Source of the DNA: Clostridium sp.
Lineage (GTDB): Bacteria > Bacteroidota > Bacteroidia > Bacteroidales > Muribaculaceae
Direction: 5' to 3'
DNA: 64,000 nt
Assembly: GCA_023666615.1 (NCBI GenBank)
Contig: JAMPBQ010000004.1
Location: forward strand, 18,402-82,401
Positions 34,897 to 44,283 of the stretch are shown here, piece by piece. A model generated the notes under the pieces. It had not been told where the DNA came from and ran no database searches. It saw only the letters and a list, made by a program, of their open reading frames with translations. Position 1 is the stretch's first letter. Every line of letters begins with the position of its first letter. The position numbers and the translations under genes were made by a program.

Positions 34897-36297
34897 TCAC
34901 GCCATCCCCGCTCGCAGCCTCGTCACATACTCGTCTATCTTCTCCAATCGCTTGGGTATGTCAATCTCCTGCGGACAATGCTTCAGGCATTCTCCGCAAC
35001 CGATGCATCTCGACGCCTGGCGCTGCCGCGGCAGCTTGCGGTCATACCCCACAAGGAAAGCTCTCCTGGCTTTCTCATAATTCGGGTCTCTAGCGTCTCG
35101 CGGCACATTGTCATCGTTGATGCACTTATTGTAATGCGCGAAAATGGCCGGTATGTCCAGCCCGTATGGGCAAGGCATGCAGTACTTGCAATCTGTACAC
35201 GGAACCAAATTGTTTGACAGATACTCCAGCGCACACCTGCGCAGGAAATCCCGCTCCTCCTCGCTGCAAGCCTCAAGCGGCGAATATGTGCCTATATTGT
35301 CCTGCAAATGCTCCATATAGGTCATGCCGCTAAGTACGGTCAAAATCCCCTTTGGCGTCCCGGCAAAGCGGAAGGCCCACGATGCGGCGCTGTCGTCCGG
35401 CCTGCGCTCCTTGAATTTTTTCTTAATGGGGTCAGGCACATTGGCGAGGCGCCCGCCAAGCAGCGGCTCCATGATCACAGCGGGGATGCCGCGCTTCTCC
35501 AGCTCGGTGTAAAGATATTTGGCGTCGGTGGCATGGCGGCGGGGATCGTCATCCACATTGCTGTTCCAGTCAATGTAATTCAGCTGTATCTGCACGAAAT
35601 CCCAATGACATTTGCCTTCATCTTGCCATTTCAGCATCGTGTCGAACACCTCCACGTCACCGTGGTAGGAGAATCCAAGATTCTTTATTCTTCCCTCCTC
35701 TTTTTGTTGCTTCAGGTAGTCAAATATACCATTGTCAATGAATCTATTGCGGAAATTGTCCATCCCGCCTCCGCCTATTGAATGCAGCAAGAGATAGTCG
35801 ATGTAGTCAGTCTGAAGGTACTTCAATGAGTTTTCAAACATCTTGATTGACTCCTCCCTAGGCCAAGTCTGCGGGGAAAAGTTGGACAGTTTTGTGGCTA
35901 TGAAATATTTGTCGCGCGGGTATCGCGAAAGGGCTATTCCCGTGGCCTCCTCTGATTTGCCTTGGCAATATACAGGCGATGTGTCGTAATAGTTCACACC
36001 ATGCTCCATGGCATAGTCCACGAGCTTATTCACCATCTCTTGGTCAATAACCTCTTTCTCATTCACCCCGTCCACAATCTTTTGCGTAGGGAGCCGCATC
36101 ATGCCATAGCCGAGGATAGATACTTCATCTCCCGAGTTCGGATTGATCCGCGTCGTCATCTTTCCTCCCTCAGCCTTGGTATCCGGCGTCTTGTTTTCGT
36201 TCATTTTCACTCCGCACGAGGCGGCGGCGCCCGCCAACGCGGCAAGCCCCAACCCCTTTAGGAACCTTCTCCTCGTTACTGCTTTCGACTCATTCAT
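34897..36297 (-). CDS. Aldo/keto reductase with C-terminal ferredoxin domain, Tat-exported
   Basis: This 466-residue protein begins with a twin-arginine signal (TRRRFLKGLGLAALAGAAASC) in which the Cys may be lipidated. An aldo/keto reductase barrel follows (VNYYDTSPVYCQG, DYLLLHSIGGGG), and the C-terminus has two 4Fe-4S motifs, CTDCKYCMPCPYGLDIP and CIGCGECLKHCP. Such proteins are widespread in gut Bacteroidales with unknown substrates; electrons may come from ferredoxin-like partners rather than NADPH. It lies 11 nt after serB. Confidence 0.85.
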   Translation of the reverse strand: MNESKAVTRRRFLKGLGLAALAGAAASCGVKMNENKTPDTKAEGGKMTTRINPNSGDEVSILGYGMMRLPTQKIVDGVNEKEVIDQEMVNKLVDYAMEHGVNYYDTSPVYCQGKSEEATGIALSRYPRDKYFIATKLSNFSPQTWPREESIKMFENSLKYLQTDYIDYLLLHSIGGGGMDNFRNRFIDNGIFDYLKQQKEEGRIKNLGFSYHGDVEVFDTMLKWQDEGKCHWDFVQIQLNYIDWNSNVDDDPRRHATDAKYLYTELEKRGIPAVIMEPLLGGRLANVPDPIKKKFKERRPDDSAASWAFRFAGTPKGILTVLSGMTYMEHLQDNIGTYSPLEACSEEERDFLRRCALEYLSNNLVPCTDCKYCMPCPYGLDIPAIFAHYNKCINDDNVPRDARDPNYEKARRAFLVGYDRKLPRQRQASRCIGCGECLKHCPQEIDIPKRLEKIDEYVTRLRAGMA

Positions 36298-36308
36298 AAT
36301 ATGATAGC

Positions 36309-37529
36309 CTATCTATTTCTGTCCTCAATGAAGCTGTCTTTAAATCCTATGAAATACAGAAGCCCGTCGATGCCTATGGTGGATATCGACTGCTCAGCCG
36401 TAGCCTTCACCTTTGGCTTGGCGTGAAAGGCGATGCCAAGGCCAGCCGCGCTGAGCATGGGCAAGTCGTTGGCGCCGTCACCTACGGCTATGGTCTGCGC
36501 TATGTTGATGTTCTCAACTTGCGCGATTAGCCTCAGCAATTCCGCCTTTCGCTTGCCGTCGACTACATCGCCTACATATCTTCCGGTGAGTTTGCCGTCC
36601 TTCACTTCCAGCTCATTCGCGTAGACGTAATCAAAGCCATATTTGCGCTTAAGGTATTCGCCAAAGTACGTAAAGCCGCCTGATAGAATCGCCGTCTTGT
36701 AGCCCGCAAGCTTCAGAACCTGCATCATCCTCTCCACGCCTTCAGTGATTGGCAAGTTTTCAGCTATTTCCTGCATCACGCTCACGTCCAATCCCTTCAG
36801 TAGCGCCACTCTCCGCGTAAAGCTTTCCGTAAAGTCAATCTCCCCGCGCATGGCGCTCTCGGTTATGGCCTTCACCTGGTCGCCGACTCCGGCACGCATG
36901 GCCAATTCGTCGATTACCTCTGTCTCAATAAGGGTCGAATCCATGTCGAAGCAAACCAGCCTGCGAGTGCGGCGGAATATCGTGTCTTCCTGCAGAGATA
37001 CGTCAAATCCCTCATCCGTGGATATTTGCATAAATCGCGACCTCATGCCTTCCAATTCTGCCGGTGTCCCGCGCACCGAAAATTCTACGCATGATTTTGA
37101 TTTGGGCTCTTCATCGTCCAGCGGCTGGCGCCCTGTGAGGCGCTGTATGCTGTCGATATTGAGCCCTTGCCTGGCTATTTCCTCAGATATCAAGGCTATG
37201 TTCCTGGCCGAAAGCTTTCTTCCGAGAATCGTTATAATCCATCGGTTCTTTCCTTGCCTGCCCACCCATTCGTTGTACCCTTCTTCGCTAACCGGCGAAA
37301 ACCTTACGTTGACGTTGAGCTCCGTGGCCTTGAAGAGTATCTCCTTCATCATATTGCCCGAGGCGTCGCTGTCAGCCTTCACCAAAAATCCCAGCGATAA
37401 TGTGTGGTGAATGTCCGCCTGGCCAATGTCAAGAATCCCGGCATTGTATCGTGCCAGGATTTCTGTAAGAGCGCTCGTTACCCCGGGGCGGTCAGCTCCG
37501 GAAATGTTTATCAAAATCAGTTCGAACAT
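36309..37529 (-). CDS. serB: Phosphoserine phosphatase with N-terminal ACT region
   Basis: This 406-residue protein has an N-terminal ACT-type region of about 170 residues (ISGADRPGVTSALTEIL, then a second copy around IITILGRKLSARNIA) and a C-terminal HAD phosphatase with DMDSTLIETE, LSGGFTYF and GDGANDLPML. It dephosphorylates O-phosphoserine in serine synthesis. The ACT region suggests amino-acid control. It lies 82 nt below the SGNH hydrolase and starts the run with the reductase and pullulanase. Confidence 0.93.
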   Translation of the reverse strand: MFELILINISGADRPGVTSALTEILARYNAGILDIGQADIHHTLSLGFLVKADSDASGNMMKEILFKATELNVNVRFSPVSEEGYNEWVGRQGKNRWIITILGRKLSARNIALISEEIARQGLNIDSIQRLTGRQPLDDEEPKSKSCVEFSVRGTPAELEGMRSRFMQISTDEGFDVSLQEDTIFRRTRRLVCFDMDSTLIETEVIDELAMRAGVGDQVKAITESAMRGEIDFTESFTRRVALLKGLDVSVMQEIAENLPITEGVERMMQVLKLAGYKTAILSGGFTYFGEYLKRKYGFDYVYANELEVKDGKLTGRYVGDVVDGKRKAELLRLIAQVENINIAQTIAVGDGANDLPMLSAAGLGIAFHAKPKVKATAEQSISTIGIDGLLYFIGFKDSFIEDRNR

Positions 37530-37611
37530 ATTCCTCTAATTATAAGACCTATACGATTTATAAGAATTATAGGCTTTATGCGGATTAGTCGATTCGTTCC
37601 TCCTATCCTGC

Positions 37612-38307
37612 CTATTGTTCGAGCACATAAGGCATGATGCACTCGCGCCATTGCAGATACCCCGGGGCGAGCAGATGCAGGCCATCATTAGTGTATTCCC
37701 GCTTCATATGCCCCTCTTCATCTATAAATGATGAATAAAGGTCAATCCACGCAAATCCTTTCTCTTCGGCCTTTGCCTTTACCTTTTCGTTTACGTCGCG
37801 GATCTCCTGGTCTCTCCCCGTCATGCCCTTGTACATGCCAAAGGATATGTTGATGGGCAAGCAGCTCTGCACGTACAGCTTCGTTTCCGGCAATTCAGCG
37901 CGTATGTGGTCTATTAGCTTCAGGTATGCCGTAGATATGGAATCCGCGCCAAGGTCATGGCTGATGTCATTCACCCCGATCATTAGGAAAATCTTGGCGG
38001 GCTTGCCATTGATTATGGAACCAAGCCTATCGTCAACGCCCTGGATAACATCGCTCGATATGCCGCGGTTCTTGACATTGGGCATCCCCAGCAGTTCGTG
38101 CCATTCGCATCCGTTGGTCAGTGAATTGCCCAGCATGATTATGTCGCCTGAATCCACCGGCAGAGTGTCAAACAGCGACGCCCTTTGATAATAGAACACG
38201 CCATACTCATATTTCTCCGGCTTTGCTCCAGCCTGATTGGCCGTCTGCGCCCTCGCGCCGGATAGCGCCAGGACCGCAGTAGCCAAAATCATTAATGTCC
38301 GTTTCAT
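37612..38307 (-). CDS. Secreted SGNH/GDSL-type hydrolase
   Basis: This 231-residue protein has a signal peptide (MKRTLMILATAVLALSGARA) and an SGNH fold: block I GNSLT with the nucleophilic Ser, the Gly of NRGISSD, the Asn in MIGVNDIS, and the C-terminal Asp/His pair in NDGLHL. The family includes acetyl-xylan, lipid and peptidoglycan O-acetyl esterases. It lies 19 nt after murQ in the MurNAc salvage block, which suggests removal of O-acetyl groups from MurNAc or its oligomers in the periplasm; that role is inference. Confidence 0.85.
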   Translation of the reverse strand: MKRTLMILATAVLALSGARAQTANQAGAKPEKYEYGVFYYQRASLFDTLPVDSGDIIMLGNSLTNGCEWHELLGMPNVKNRGISSDVIQGVDDRLGSIINGKPAKIFLMIGVNDISHDLGADSISTAYLKLIDHIRAELPETKLYVQSCLPINISFGMYKGMTGRDQEIRDVNEKVKAKAEEKGFAWIDLYSSFIDEEGHMKREYTNDGLHLLAPGYLQWRECIMPYVLEQ

Positions 38308-38326
38308 TGCCCTAAAGATAGCCCGT

Positions 38327-39142
38327 TCATTTCATATGTTCGGACGCCGCCTTTACCGACCCGTGCAGAAGAAGCAGCCTCTTTGCTTCTTCGTAGCTCA
38401 GCTTGCCCTCACTCTCTTCCATAAGCATGCGGGTGCCGCGGTCTATCAGCTTGGCGTTGGTGAGCTGCATGTTCACCATCTTGTTGCCCTTTACCCTGCC
38501 AAGCAGAATCATAGTGGAGGTAGTAATCATGTTGAGCACCATCTTCTGGGCCGTGCCTGATTTCATGCGTGAGCTGCCGGTGACAAATTCCGGGCCTACG
38601 ATAGTTTCAATTGGAATCTCAGCGGCGGCTGAAATTGGCGCGTCGGGGTTGGATGTGATGGATGCGGTGAGAATCCCGCGCTTGCGGGCCTCTTCAAGAG
38701 CGCCTATCACATAAGGCGTAGTGCCCGAAGCGGCGATGCCCACAAGGATGTCTTTTTCCCTGATGCCGGCCTCCATCAAATCGCGCCAGCCCTGCATCTT
38801 GTCGTCTTCAGCGTTCTCCACGGGATGGCGCAGAGCGTAGTCGCCGCCTGCTATCAGGCCCACCACCCATGACGGATCCATGCCGAATGTAGGCGGTATC
38901 TCCGACGCATCAAGCACGCCAAGGCGGCCGGACGTGCCGGCGCCGATATAGAAGATGCGGCCGCCCTGCTTCATGCGGCCTACGATTCCCTCCACCAGCT
39001 TTGTGATTTGCGGAATGGCCTTCTCCACTGCGTCGGCCACCTTCTTATCTTCCTGGTTGATGCAGCGCAGAAGCTCTTCCGCGCTCTTCTTTTCAAGATT
39101 GTCATAAAGCGAGTCTTGCTCGCTGATCTTTACGAATGCCAT
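38327..39142 (-). CDS. murQ: N-acetylmuramic acid 6-phosphate etherase
   Basis: This 271-residue SIS-fold protein has the MurQ sequence pattern: FYIGAGTSGRLGVLDASE, IPPTFGMDP, the glycine-rich IAAGGDYALRHPVENAEDD region (here LIAGGDYALRHP) and SSRMKSGTAQKMVLNM. It cleaves the D-lactyl ether of MurNAc-6-phosphate to give GlcNAc-6-phosphate and D-lactate in the cytoplasm. It follows the murK-type kinase by 96 nt and precedes the SGNH hydrolase by 19 nt. Confidence 0.95.
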   Translation of the reverse strand: MAFVKISEQDSLYDNLEKKSAEELLRCINQEDKKVADAVEKAIPQITKLVEGIVGRMKQGGRIFYIGAGTSGRLGVLDASEIPPTFGMDPSWVVGLIAGGDYALRHPVENAEDDKMQGWRDLMEAGIREKDILVGIAASGTTPYVIGALEEARKRGILTASITSNPDAPISAAAEIPIETIVGPEFVTGSSRMKSGTAQKMVLNMITTSTMILLGRVKGNKMVNMQLTNAKLIDRGTRMLMEESEGKLSYEEAKRLLLLHGSVKAASEHMK

Positions 39143-39238
39143 GAATCTATTTTTTCTTTCGCTGCGGCAATATTTGCCTCATAAGACTCCACCGCCGCTG
39201 TTTTGTTGTCTTTTGCAATCTACATGCGATTATTCTTA

Positions 39239-40114
39239 TCACCACATTTGCGTATGGTAGCGCAGCAATCCCTCCATAGGGCTCTTTATCACTGCTCCAA
39301 GCTCATATCCGCATGATGCCGCCGCCTGCGCCAGCTGCTTGCGGTAATGGAAGGCGATTGACCCCACGAAATTCACTGCCGCACCTTCCCCTTGCATGCC
39401 GTCATAGTTTGATATGTTGCGGATGAAGAACTGCCTGAAGGCCTCAACCGCCATGTCCTTTATCTCCGGCCGGTCGATGTTCTCTTTGATGAAGGGTGAC
39501 AGCGAGGCGAGGAATTTGTTTGCCCCCGGCTTGCGGTATACATTCTCAATTATCTTCATGCGGTCAAGCCCGTATTGCGCCAAAAATTTCTCGCAGAGGT
39601 CCTCTGGCAGCTGATTCTTCAGCACATTTCCCACCAACAGCTTGCCCAGCACCGCGCCGCTGCCTTCGTCGCCAAGGATATATCCAAGGGGCGATACGTT
39701 TGACTTGATGCTCTCGCCATCGTAGTAGCATGAGTTTGAGCCGGTGCCAAGAATGCAGGCTATCCCGGCTTCCCTTCCGCAGAGGGCGCGAGCCGCGGCA
39801 AGAAGGTCTGTGTCGACTTCCACAGCCGCATTGGGCATAATTGCCTTCAGCGCGTCGGCAACGTTGCCGCACACCGACGGGGATATGCAGCCTGCCCCGT
39901 AAAAGTAGACGTTGTCAACCTTTTCCGCATAAGGCGAAATCACTGGAGCCAGCTCTGCGTCAAGGCGTTGGCGTATCTCTTCGGTGGTGAGCATGACAGC
40001 GTTGAGCCCGGGGGTCTCAAATCTCTTCTCTATCATGACTGTGCCGTTGGAGCCATCTTTCGTTATCAGGCACCAGTCGATCTTCGTGCTGCCGCAATCT
40101 GCTATGAGTTTCAT
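39239..40114 (-). CDS. murK: BadF/BadG-type sugar kinase, MurK-like
   Basis: This 291-residue ASKHA-fold kinase has DCGSTKIDW as phosphate 1 loop, GTGSNSCYYDG and GDEGSGAVLGK, as in BadF-type N-acetylhexosamine kinases. In Tannerella forsythia a related kinase, MurK, phosphorylates MurNAc and is encoded beside murQ and a transporter gene; the same neighbours here support a MurNAc (and perhaps GlcNAc) kinase. A -7 element, TAACTTTG, lies about 26 nt upstream, so it can be transcribed separately from the dehydrogenase gene before it. Confidence 0.85.
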   Translation of the reverse strand: MKLIADCGSTKIDWCLITKDGSNGTVMIEKRFETPGLNAVMLTTEEIRQRLDAELAPVISPYAEKVDNVYFYGAGCISPSVCGNVADALKAIMPNAAVEVDTDLLAAARALCGREAGIACILGTGSNSCYYDGESIKSNVSPLGYILGDEGSGAVLGKLLVGNVLKNQLPEDLCEKFLAQYGLDRMKIIENVYRKPGANKFLASLSPFIKENIDRPEIKDMAVEAFRQFFIRNISNYDGMQGEGAAVNFVGSIAFHYRKQLAQAAASCGYELGAVIKSPMEGLLRYHTQMW

Positions 40115-40139
40115 ATTTTTGGTTTTATTATTCCGCTTA

Positions 40140-40147
40140 CAAAGTTA
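40140..40147 (-). promoter_or_regulatory. -7 element for the kinase-murQ unit
   Basis: The minus strand reads TAACTTTG, an exact TAnnTTTG, 26 nt before the kinase ATG. The -33 box is not clear. Confidence 0.5.
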
Positions 40148-40194
40148 ACGGAAATTTATGTATTATTCGCTCTTTTTGCCTAATTTTTCCTTTT

Positions 40195-42996
40195 TTAAGC
40201 ATTTCCCGGCCTTGTGGCTTCTTCTACAAGGTACGCGATGGATTCATACGGAACGCCTGAATGTGTGGTGAGACCTATTTCGCATGTGCGTGAGTTGCTG
40301 TAGCCCCTGCGCGCTCCCGCGGCCTCTATCTGCGGCCTTAGCTTGCGCAATCCCCATGCGTTGAGCTCGGGATGCATAAAGCCTTTGTCCCCGGCGAATC
40401 CGCAGCATCCCACTTCCGCCGGCACCACAACCTTTTTGGCGCATTTCATGGCCAAGCCTATCAATTTGTCATTAAGCCCCATCAGGCGCGTCGAGCACGT
40501 AATGTGTACGGCCACGGTCTCATCTATCTGCGTAAATTTCAAGTGGGGCGCCAAAATGTCGGCTATGAATTCCGCCGGTTCGTAAAGCTTGAGGCTCTTT
40601 ATGTGCTGTCTCATCCTGTGCAGGCACGGGCTTTGGTCGCACAACACCGGGTACCTGCCCTTTTTCGACGCCTCCAGCAACGCCGTTTCCAGTTCTGCGG
40701 TTTTCTCGTCGGCTATCTTCGGCATGCCTTTGCTCTCCCAAATCATGCCGCAGCACAGGTCGCGCATCCGCTCTGGAAAGACAACCTCAAACCCCGCCCT
40801 GTGGCATAGTTCCACCATTGTCTCTATCAGCGGAACCTTTGGCTTCTTGCCGTCCTTCACCGACAGTCCCATTGTCTGGTTTATGCACGATGGGAAATAC
40901 ACGATTTTCCCGTTCGGATATTTTTCCGCGTCTGTCCGCGCGGGCTTGTATTCTTTTCTTGGCTCGGGCAATGAGGATGTCCACAATGGCAATCCCGCTT
41001 TGTGAAATACCTTGCCTAAAGCGTCGACTCCCTTGTCGCCAAGCGCTTTGTGCCCAACTGACGCCAGCCATAGCATTCCTCGCATGTTGCCTTCTACGCC
41101 GCTTAAGTGATCTGCCGCGTATCGGCCTATCTTCTCATCTATGGAGCCGGGCTTCTTTTGCTGTTCGCGGATCTTATGCGTCAGGTCCGCAGTATTGATT
41201 CCCATCGGACATGACGTGCTGCAAAGGCCGTCCGCAGCGCATGTCTCGTCGCCAAGGTATTTGTATTCTTTCTCCAGCGTGGCTAGCCTCTCGGGATTCT
41301 CCCCGCTCTCCCTTAAGCTGGATATTTCTCTTCTGGCCACAATCCTCTCCCTTGCCGACATGGTCAATCCGCAGCTTATGCAGTTCACCTCGCAGAATCC
41401 GCACTCAATGCACTTGTCTACCAACGGATCGGTCAGCGGCAGTGGCTTCAGGTTTTTGAGATAGCACTGTGGATCATCGTTGAAGATTACGCCGGGATTG
41501 AGCAGACCCTCCGGGTCAAAAGCCGCCTTCACTTTTCTCATCATTTCAAAGGCCTTGGCGCCCCATTCTTTCTCAACGAATGGCGCCATGTTGCGCCCGG
41601 TGCCGTGCTCAGCCTTTAGAGATCCGTCGTATTTGTCCACCACAAGGTCCACCACCGCCTCAATCAGCCCTTGGTATTTTGCTATGTCGGCGTCGTCATT
41701 AAACGCCTGCGCAATGATAAAGTGGTAATTGCCCTCAAATGCATGCCCATAGATGCATGCGTCGTCATATCCTGCCTCTTCTATCAGGCGGGCCATGTCG
41801 GCCGTAGCCTGCGGAAGATGGTCTATCGGGAAAGCGATGTCTTCAATCAGCGAGGTTGTGCCCGGCGGACGCGTGCCGCCCACAGTCGGGAATATGCCTG
41901 ACCTCATCTTCCACATAGCCCCGGTCTTTGTGGGGTCTGCCGTAAATTCCGCCGGCTTGTAAAGATTGAATTCCGACAATATGCCCTCAATCTTTTTGGT
42001 GTTCTCCTTAAGCTCATTCTCTGTCTGCGCGCGCGTCTCAATCAGCAATGCGGTCAGCCCTTCTCCCGTTTCGTCATGCACGGATGCCAGAGATTTTTTG
42101 TCCAAAAGCTCACAGCTATACACTTCCGGCGCATCTTTCTTCAGCCTCACCACGGCTCGGCAAGCCTCTGTTATCTCCGAAAAATATGCCATGCATGATG
42201 CGGTAAGGGGCAATAGCGGGGCCGTAAGCATTGTGCATTCGCTCATGAATCCCAATGTCCCTTCGGAGCCCACCATAAGGTGCGCCAATATCTCACGGGG
42301 ATTATCGTATGCCACAAATGGCCGCAGATTCAGCCCCGTCACATTCTTTATCCTGTATTTCTTTTCTATGCGTTCGGCCAGTTCTTTGTCGCCGCGTATC
42401 TCATCGCGGATGGTCGCGATGTCTTTCAGAAGCTTCTTTTCTCGCTCTGAATCCCCGGGCTTCGCGGTGTCCACAACTGTGCCGTCTGACAGCACTATGC
42501 GCATCGACAGCATCATCTTGTCGCTGTTGGCGTGCGTCCCGCAGTTCATGCCCGAAGCATTGTTTATCACTATGCCGCCCACCATTGCCGACGCCTTCGA
42601 GGCCGGGTCGGGCGTAAAGAGCTTGCCGTAAGGCGCGAGAAGTTCATTCACTCTGTTGCCTATAATGCCGGGCTGCAATGTTATTGTTTCGGCATCCTTC
42701 CCAATTGTGTATTTTTCCCACCCCTTTCCGGCCACTATCAGCACGGAGTCTGTGATGGATTGCCCTGAAAGGCTCGTGCCCGCCGCGCGGAATGTAGCGG
42801 GGATTCCCATCTCTGAGGCCAAAGCCAGCAGACGCGACATTTGCTCCTCGTTTTCAGGCATCGCCACAGCTTTGGGTATCAGGCGGTAGAATCCCGCGTC
42901 GGTGCCCCAGGCGAGCCGCAATAGCTCGCCTGTCAGCACCTTGTCTTTGGGGACAATCTTTTTGGCCCGTTTTACAAATCCATCGTAATCCTTCAT
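40195..42996 (-). CDS. FAD- and Fe-S-dependent D-lactate dehydrogenase
   Basis: This 933-residue protein is a fusion of a GlcD-like FAD domain and a GlcF-like Fe-S domain. The FAD part has FRAAGTSLSGQSITDS, GIVINNASGMNCGT, VGSEGTLGFMSE and KAEHGTGRNMAPFVEKEWG. The Fe-S part has CIECGFCEVNC near residue 528, CAADGLCSTSCPMGI, and two CCG motifs (CCGMIWES near 747, GCCGFAGDKGF near 865). Length and motif wording closely follow the membrane-linked Pseudomonas Fe-S D-lactate dehydrogenases, which pass electrons to the quinone pool. Located between namZ and the MurK kinase, it would oxidise D-lactate released by MurQ. D-2-hydroxyglutarate or glycolate are other possible substrates. Confidence 0.88.
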   Translation of the reverse strand: MKDYDGFVKRAKKIVPKDKVLTGELLRLAWGTDAGFYRLIPKAVAMPENEEQMSRLLALASEMGIPATFRAAGTSLSGQSITDSVLIVAGKGWEKYTIGKDAETITLQPGIIGNRVNELLAPYGKLFTPDPASKASAMVGGIVINNASGMNCGTHANSDKMMLSMRIVLSDGTVVDTAKPGDSEREKKLLKDIATIRDEIRGDKELAERIEKKYRIKNVTGLNLRPFVAYDNPREILAHLMVGSEGTLGFMSECTMLTAPLLPLTASCMAYFSEITEACRAVVRLKKDAPEVYSCELLDKKSLASVHDETGEGLTALLIETRAQTENELKENTKKIEGILSEFNLYKPAEFTADPTKTGAMWKMRSGIFPTVGGTRPPGTTSLIEDIAFPIDHLPQATADMARLIEEAGYDDACIYGHAFEGNYHFIIAQAFNDDADIAKYQGLIEAVVDLVVDKYDGSLKAEHGTGRNMAPFVEKEWGAKAFEMMRKVKAAFDPEGLLNPGVIFNDDPQCYLKNLKPLPLTDPLVDKCIECGFCEVNCISCGLTMSARERIVARREISSLRESGENPERLATLEKEYKYLGDETCAADGLCSTSCPMGINTADLTHKIREQQKKPGSIDEKIGRYAADHLSGVEGNMRGMLWLASVGHKALGDKGVDALGKVFHKAGLPLWTSSLPEPRKEYKPARTDAEKYPNGKIVYFPSCINQTMGLSVKDGKKPKVPLIETMVELCHRAGFEVVFPERMRDLCCGMIWESKGMPKIADEKTAELETALLEASKKGRYPVLCDQSPCLHRMRQHIKSLKLYEPAEFIADILAPHLKFTQIDETVAVHITCSTRLMGLNDKLIGLAMKCAKKVVVPAEVGCCGFAGDKGFMHPELNAWGLRKLRPQIEAAGARRGYSNSRTCEIGLTTHSGVPYESIAYLVEEATRPGNA

Positions 42997-43023
42997 ATCG
43001 ATAAGGTTTGTTTTCCGATTCTA

Positions 43024-44253
43024 TTACTTATAAAGCATGTATTTCTCTGATGCCTTGCGGAATGCCTCGGCGTCCTTGTTCCAATAGCCCTCCATATCTG
43101 CCACTTTATAGTTTTTCCCGAACAGCTCGCGTATCTTCTTGCTGCCGGTCACCTTGTCAAACATGCCGAACCTCTTTGCGTCGCCAATCGCGAATGCGGC
43201 CTTGTCGGGATACATGTCCGCAAGCTCCTGCATCACATAGAATTGAACCAGCGTAAGCGGGGCCTTGTCCTTGTCTGTGACGTAAAATTCCACTCCCTGC
43301 ATGTTTTCTCCCTTGCCGAAGCCATAGAAGGGCTTGATGTGGATGGGGCGGAATTTCACGCCGGGGATATCCAGTCCGTTTAGCCTTTTAGACAGCTCGT
43401 CGGCGTCAACCCATGTGGCGCAGAATAGCTTGAACGGTAGAGTATATCCTACGCCTATGTTCATATACCCAAGCTCGCCCAAAATGCCCGAGGCGGGATA
43501 AAGCAATGCGGATTCGGCGTTAGGCTGGTGCGGCGAGGGGAGCACCCATGGCATCCCCGTTTCCTGGAACGACATATCGCGCGTCCACCCTTCCATCGGC
43601 ACCACGGTTAGCTTGGCCTTGGCGCCGTCTTTCAGCAAGCCTTCTTCATTAAGGTATTGCGCCAATTCACCCGGAGTTAGCCCATATAGGTATGGTATAG
43701 GAAATTGGCTCACAAACGAGTAGCAGCCATCTTCCACCAAATTGCCCTCTATCTTATTGCCGCCTACTGGGTTAGGACGATCAAGCACCATGAATTCCTT
43801 GCCTTGCTCCGCGCAGGCCTCCATGGCCTTGCCCATTGAGGAGATAAACGTAAACGACCTGCAGCCATTGTCCTGTATGTCATAGAGCAGCACATCCACG
43901 TCCTTAAGCATTTCGGGAGTGGGCTTGTGAGTCTTGCCGTAGATTGAGTACACCGTCACCCCTGTCGCCGGATCCACGTATGTATCCACCACGTCGCCGG
44001 CATGCACATCGCCGCGTACGCCATGCTCGGGGGAATATAGCCCCACCAGCTCCACGCCTGGAGCCTCATGCAGTATGTCAATCGTTGACTTCAGGTTGTT
44101 GTCTACGCCGGACGGATTGGTGATCAAACCTACGCGCTTGCCCTGAAGCTGCGCGAATCCGTTGTCGCGAAGCACCTCGATGCCGGGCTTTACCTGCGCC
44201 GACGCTATCAATGCCACTGTGGCAAAAGCCATCAGAAAATTATTTCTTTTCAT
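43024..44253 (-). CDS. namZ: Exo-beta-N-acetylmuramidase NamZ family (DUF1343)
   Basis: This 409-residue protein has a signal peptide (MKRNNFLMAFATVALIASAQ) and a DUF1343 body with LITNPSGVDNNL, GLYSPEHGVRGD, YDIQDNGCRSFTFIS and LDRPNPVGG. DUF1343 proteins of Bacillus subtilis and Tannerella forsythia are NamZ enzymes that remove terminal MurNAc from peptidoglycan-derived chains. It should act in the periplasm and feed MurNAc to the AmpG-like importer encoded 74 nt upstream. It lies 27 nt before the D-lactate dehydrogenase gene. Confidence 0.92.
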   Translation of the reverse strand: MKRNNFLMAFATVALIASAQVKPGIEVLRDNGFAQLQGKRVGLITNPSGVDNNLKSTIDILHEAPGVELVGLYSPEHGVRGDVHAGDVVDTYVDPATGVTVYSIYGKTHKPTPEMLKDVDVLLYDIQDNGCRSFTFISSMGKAMEACAEQGKEFMVLDRPNPVGGNKIEGNLVEDGCYSFVSQFPIPYLYGLTPGELAQYLNEEGLLKDGAKAKLTVVPMEGWTRDMSFQETGMPWVLPSPHQPNAESALLYPASGILGELGYMNIGVGYTLPFKLFCATWVDADELSKRLNGLDIPGVKFRPIHIKPFYGFGKGENMQGVEFYVTDKDKAPLTLVQFYVMQELADMYPDKAAFAIGDAKRFGMFDKVTGSKKIRELFGKNYKVADMEGYWNKDAEAFRKASEKYMLYK

Positions 44254-44283
44254 ATATTCAAATTTTTTCTATTTCAAATTCCA

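Noticed and set aside
36745-37410. Plus-strand open frame of 221 codons opposite serB
   Set aside because: Antisense shadow of serB; no start context or recognisable domain.
41966-42631. Plus-strand open frame of 221 codons opposite the D-lactate dehydrogenase gene
   Set aside because: It is a shadow of the well-matched minus-strand gene, with Ser/Pro/Arg-rich sequence and no family features.
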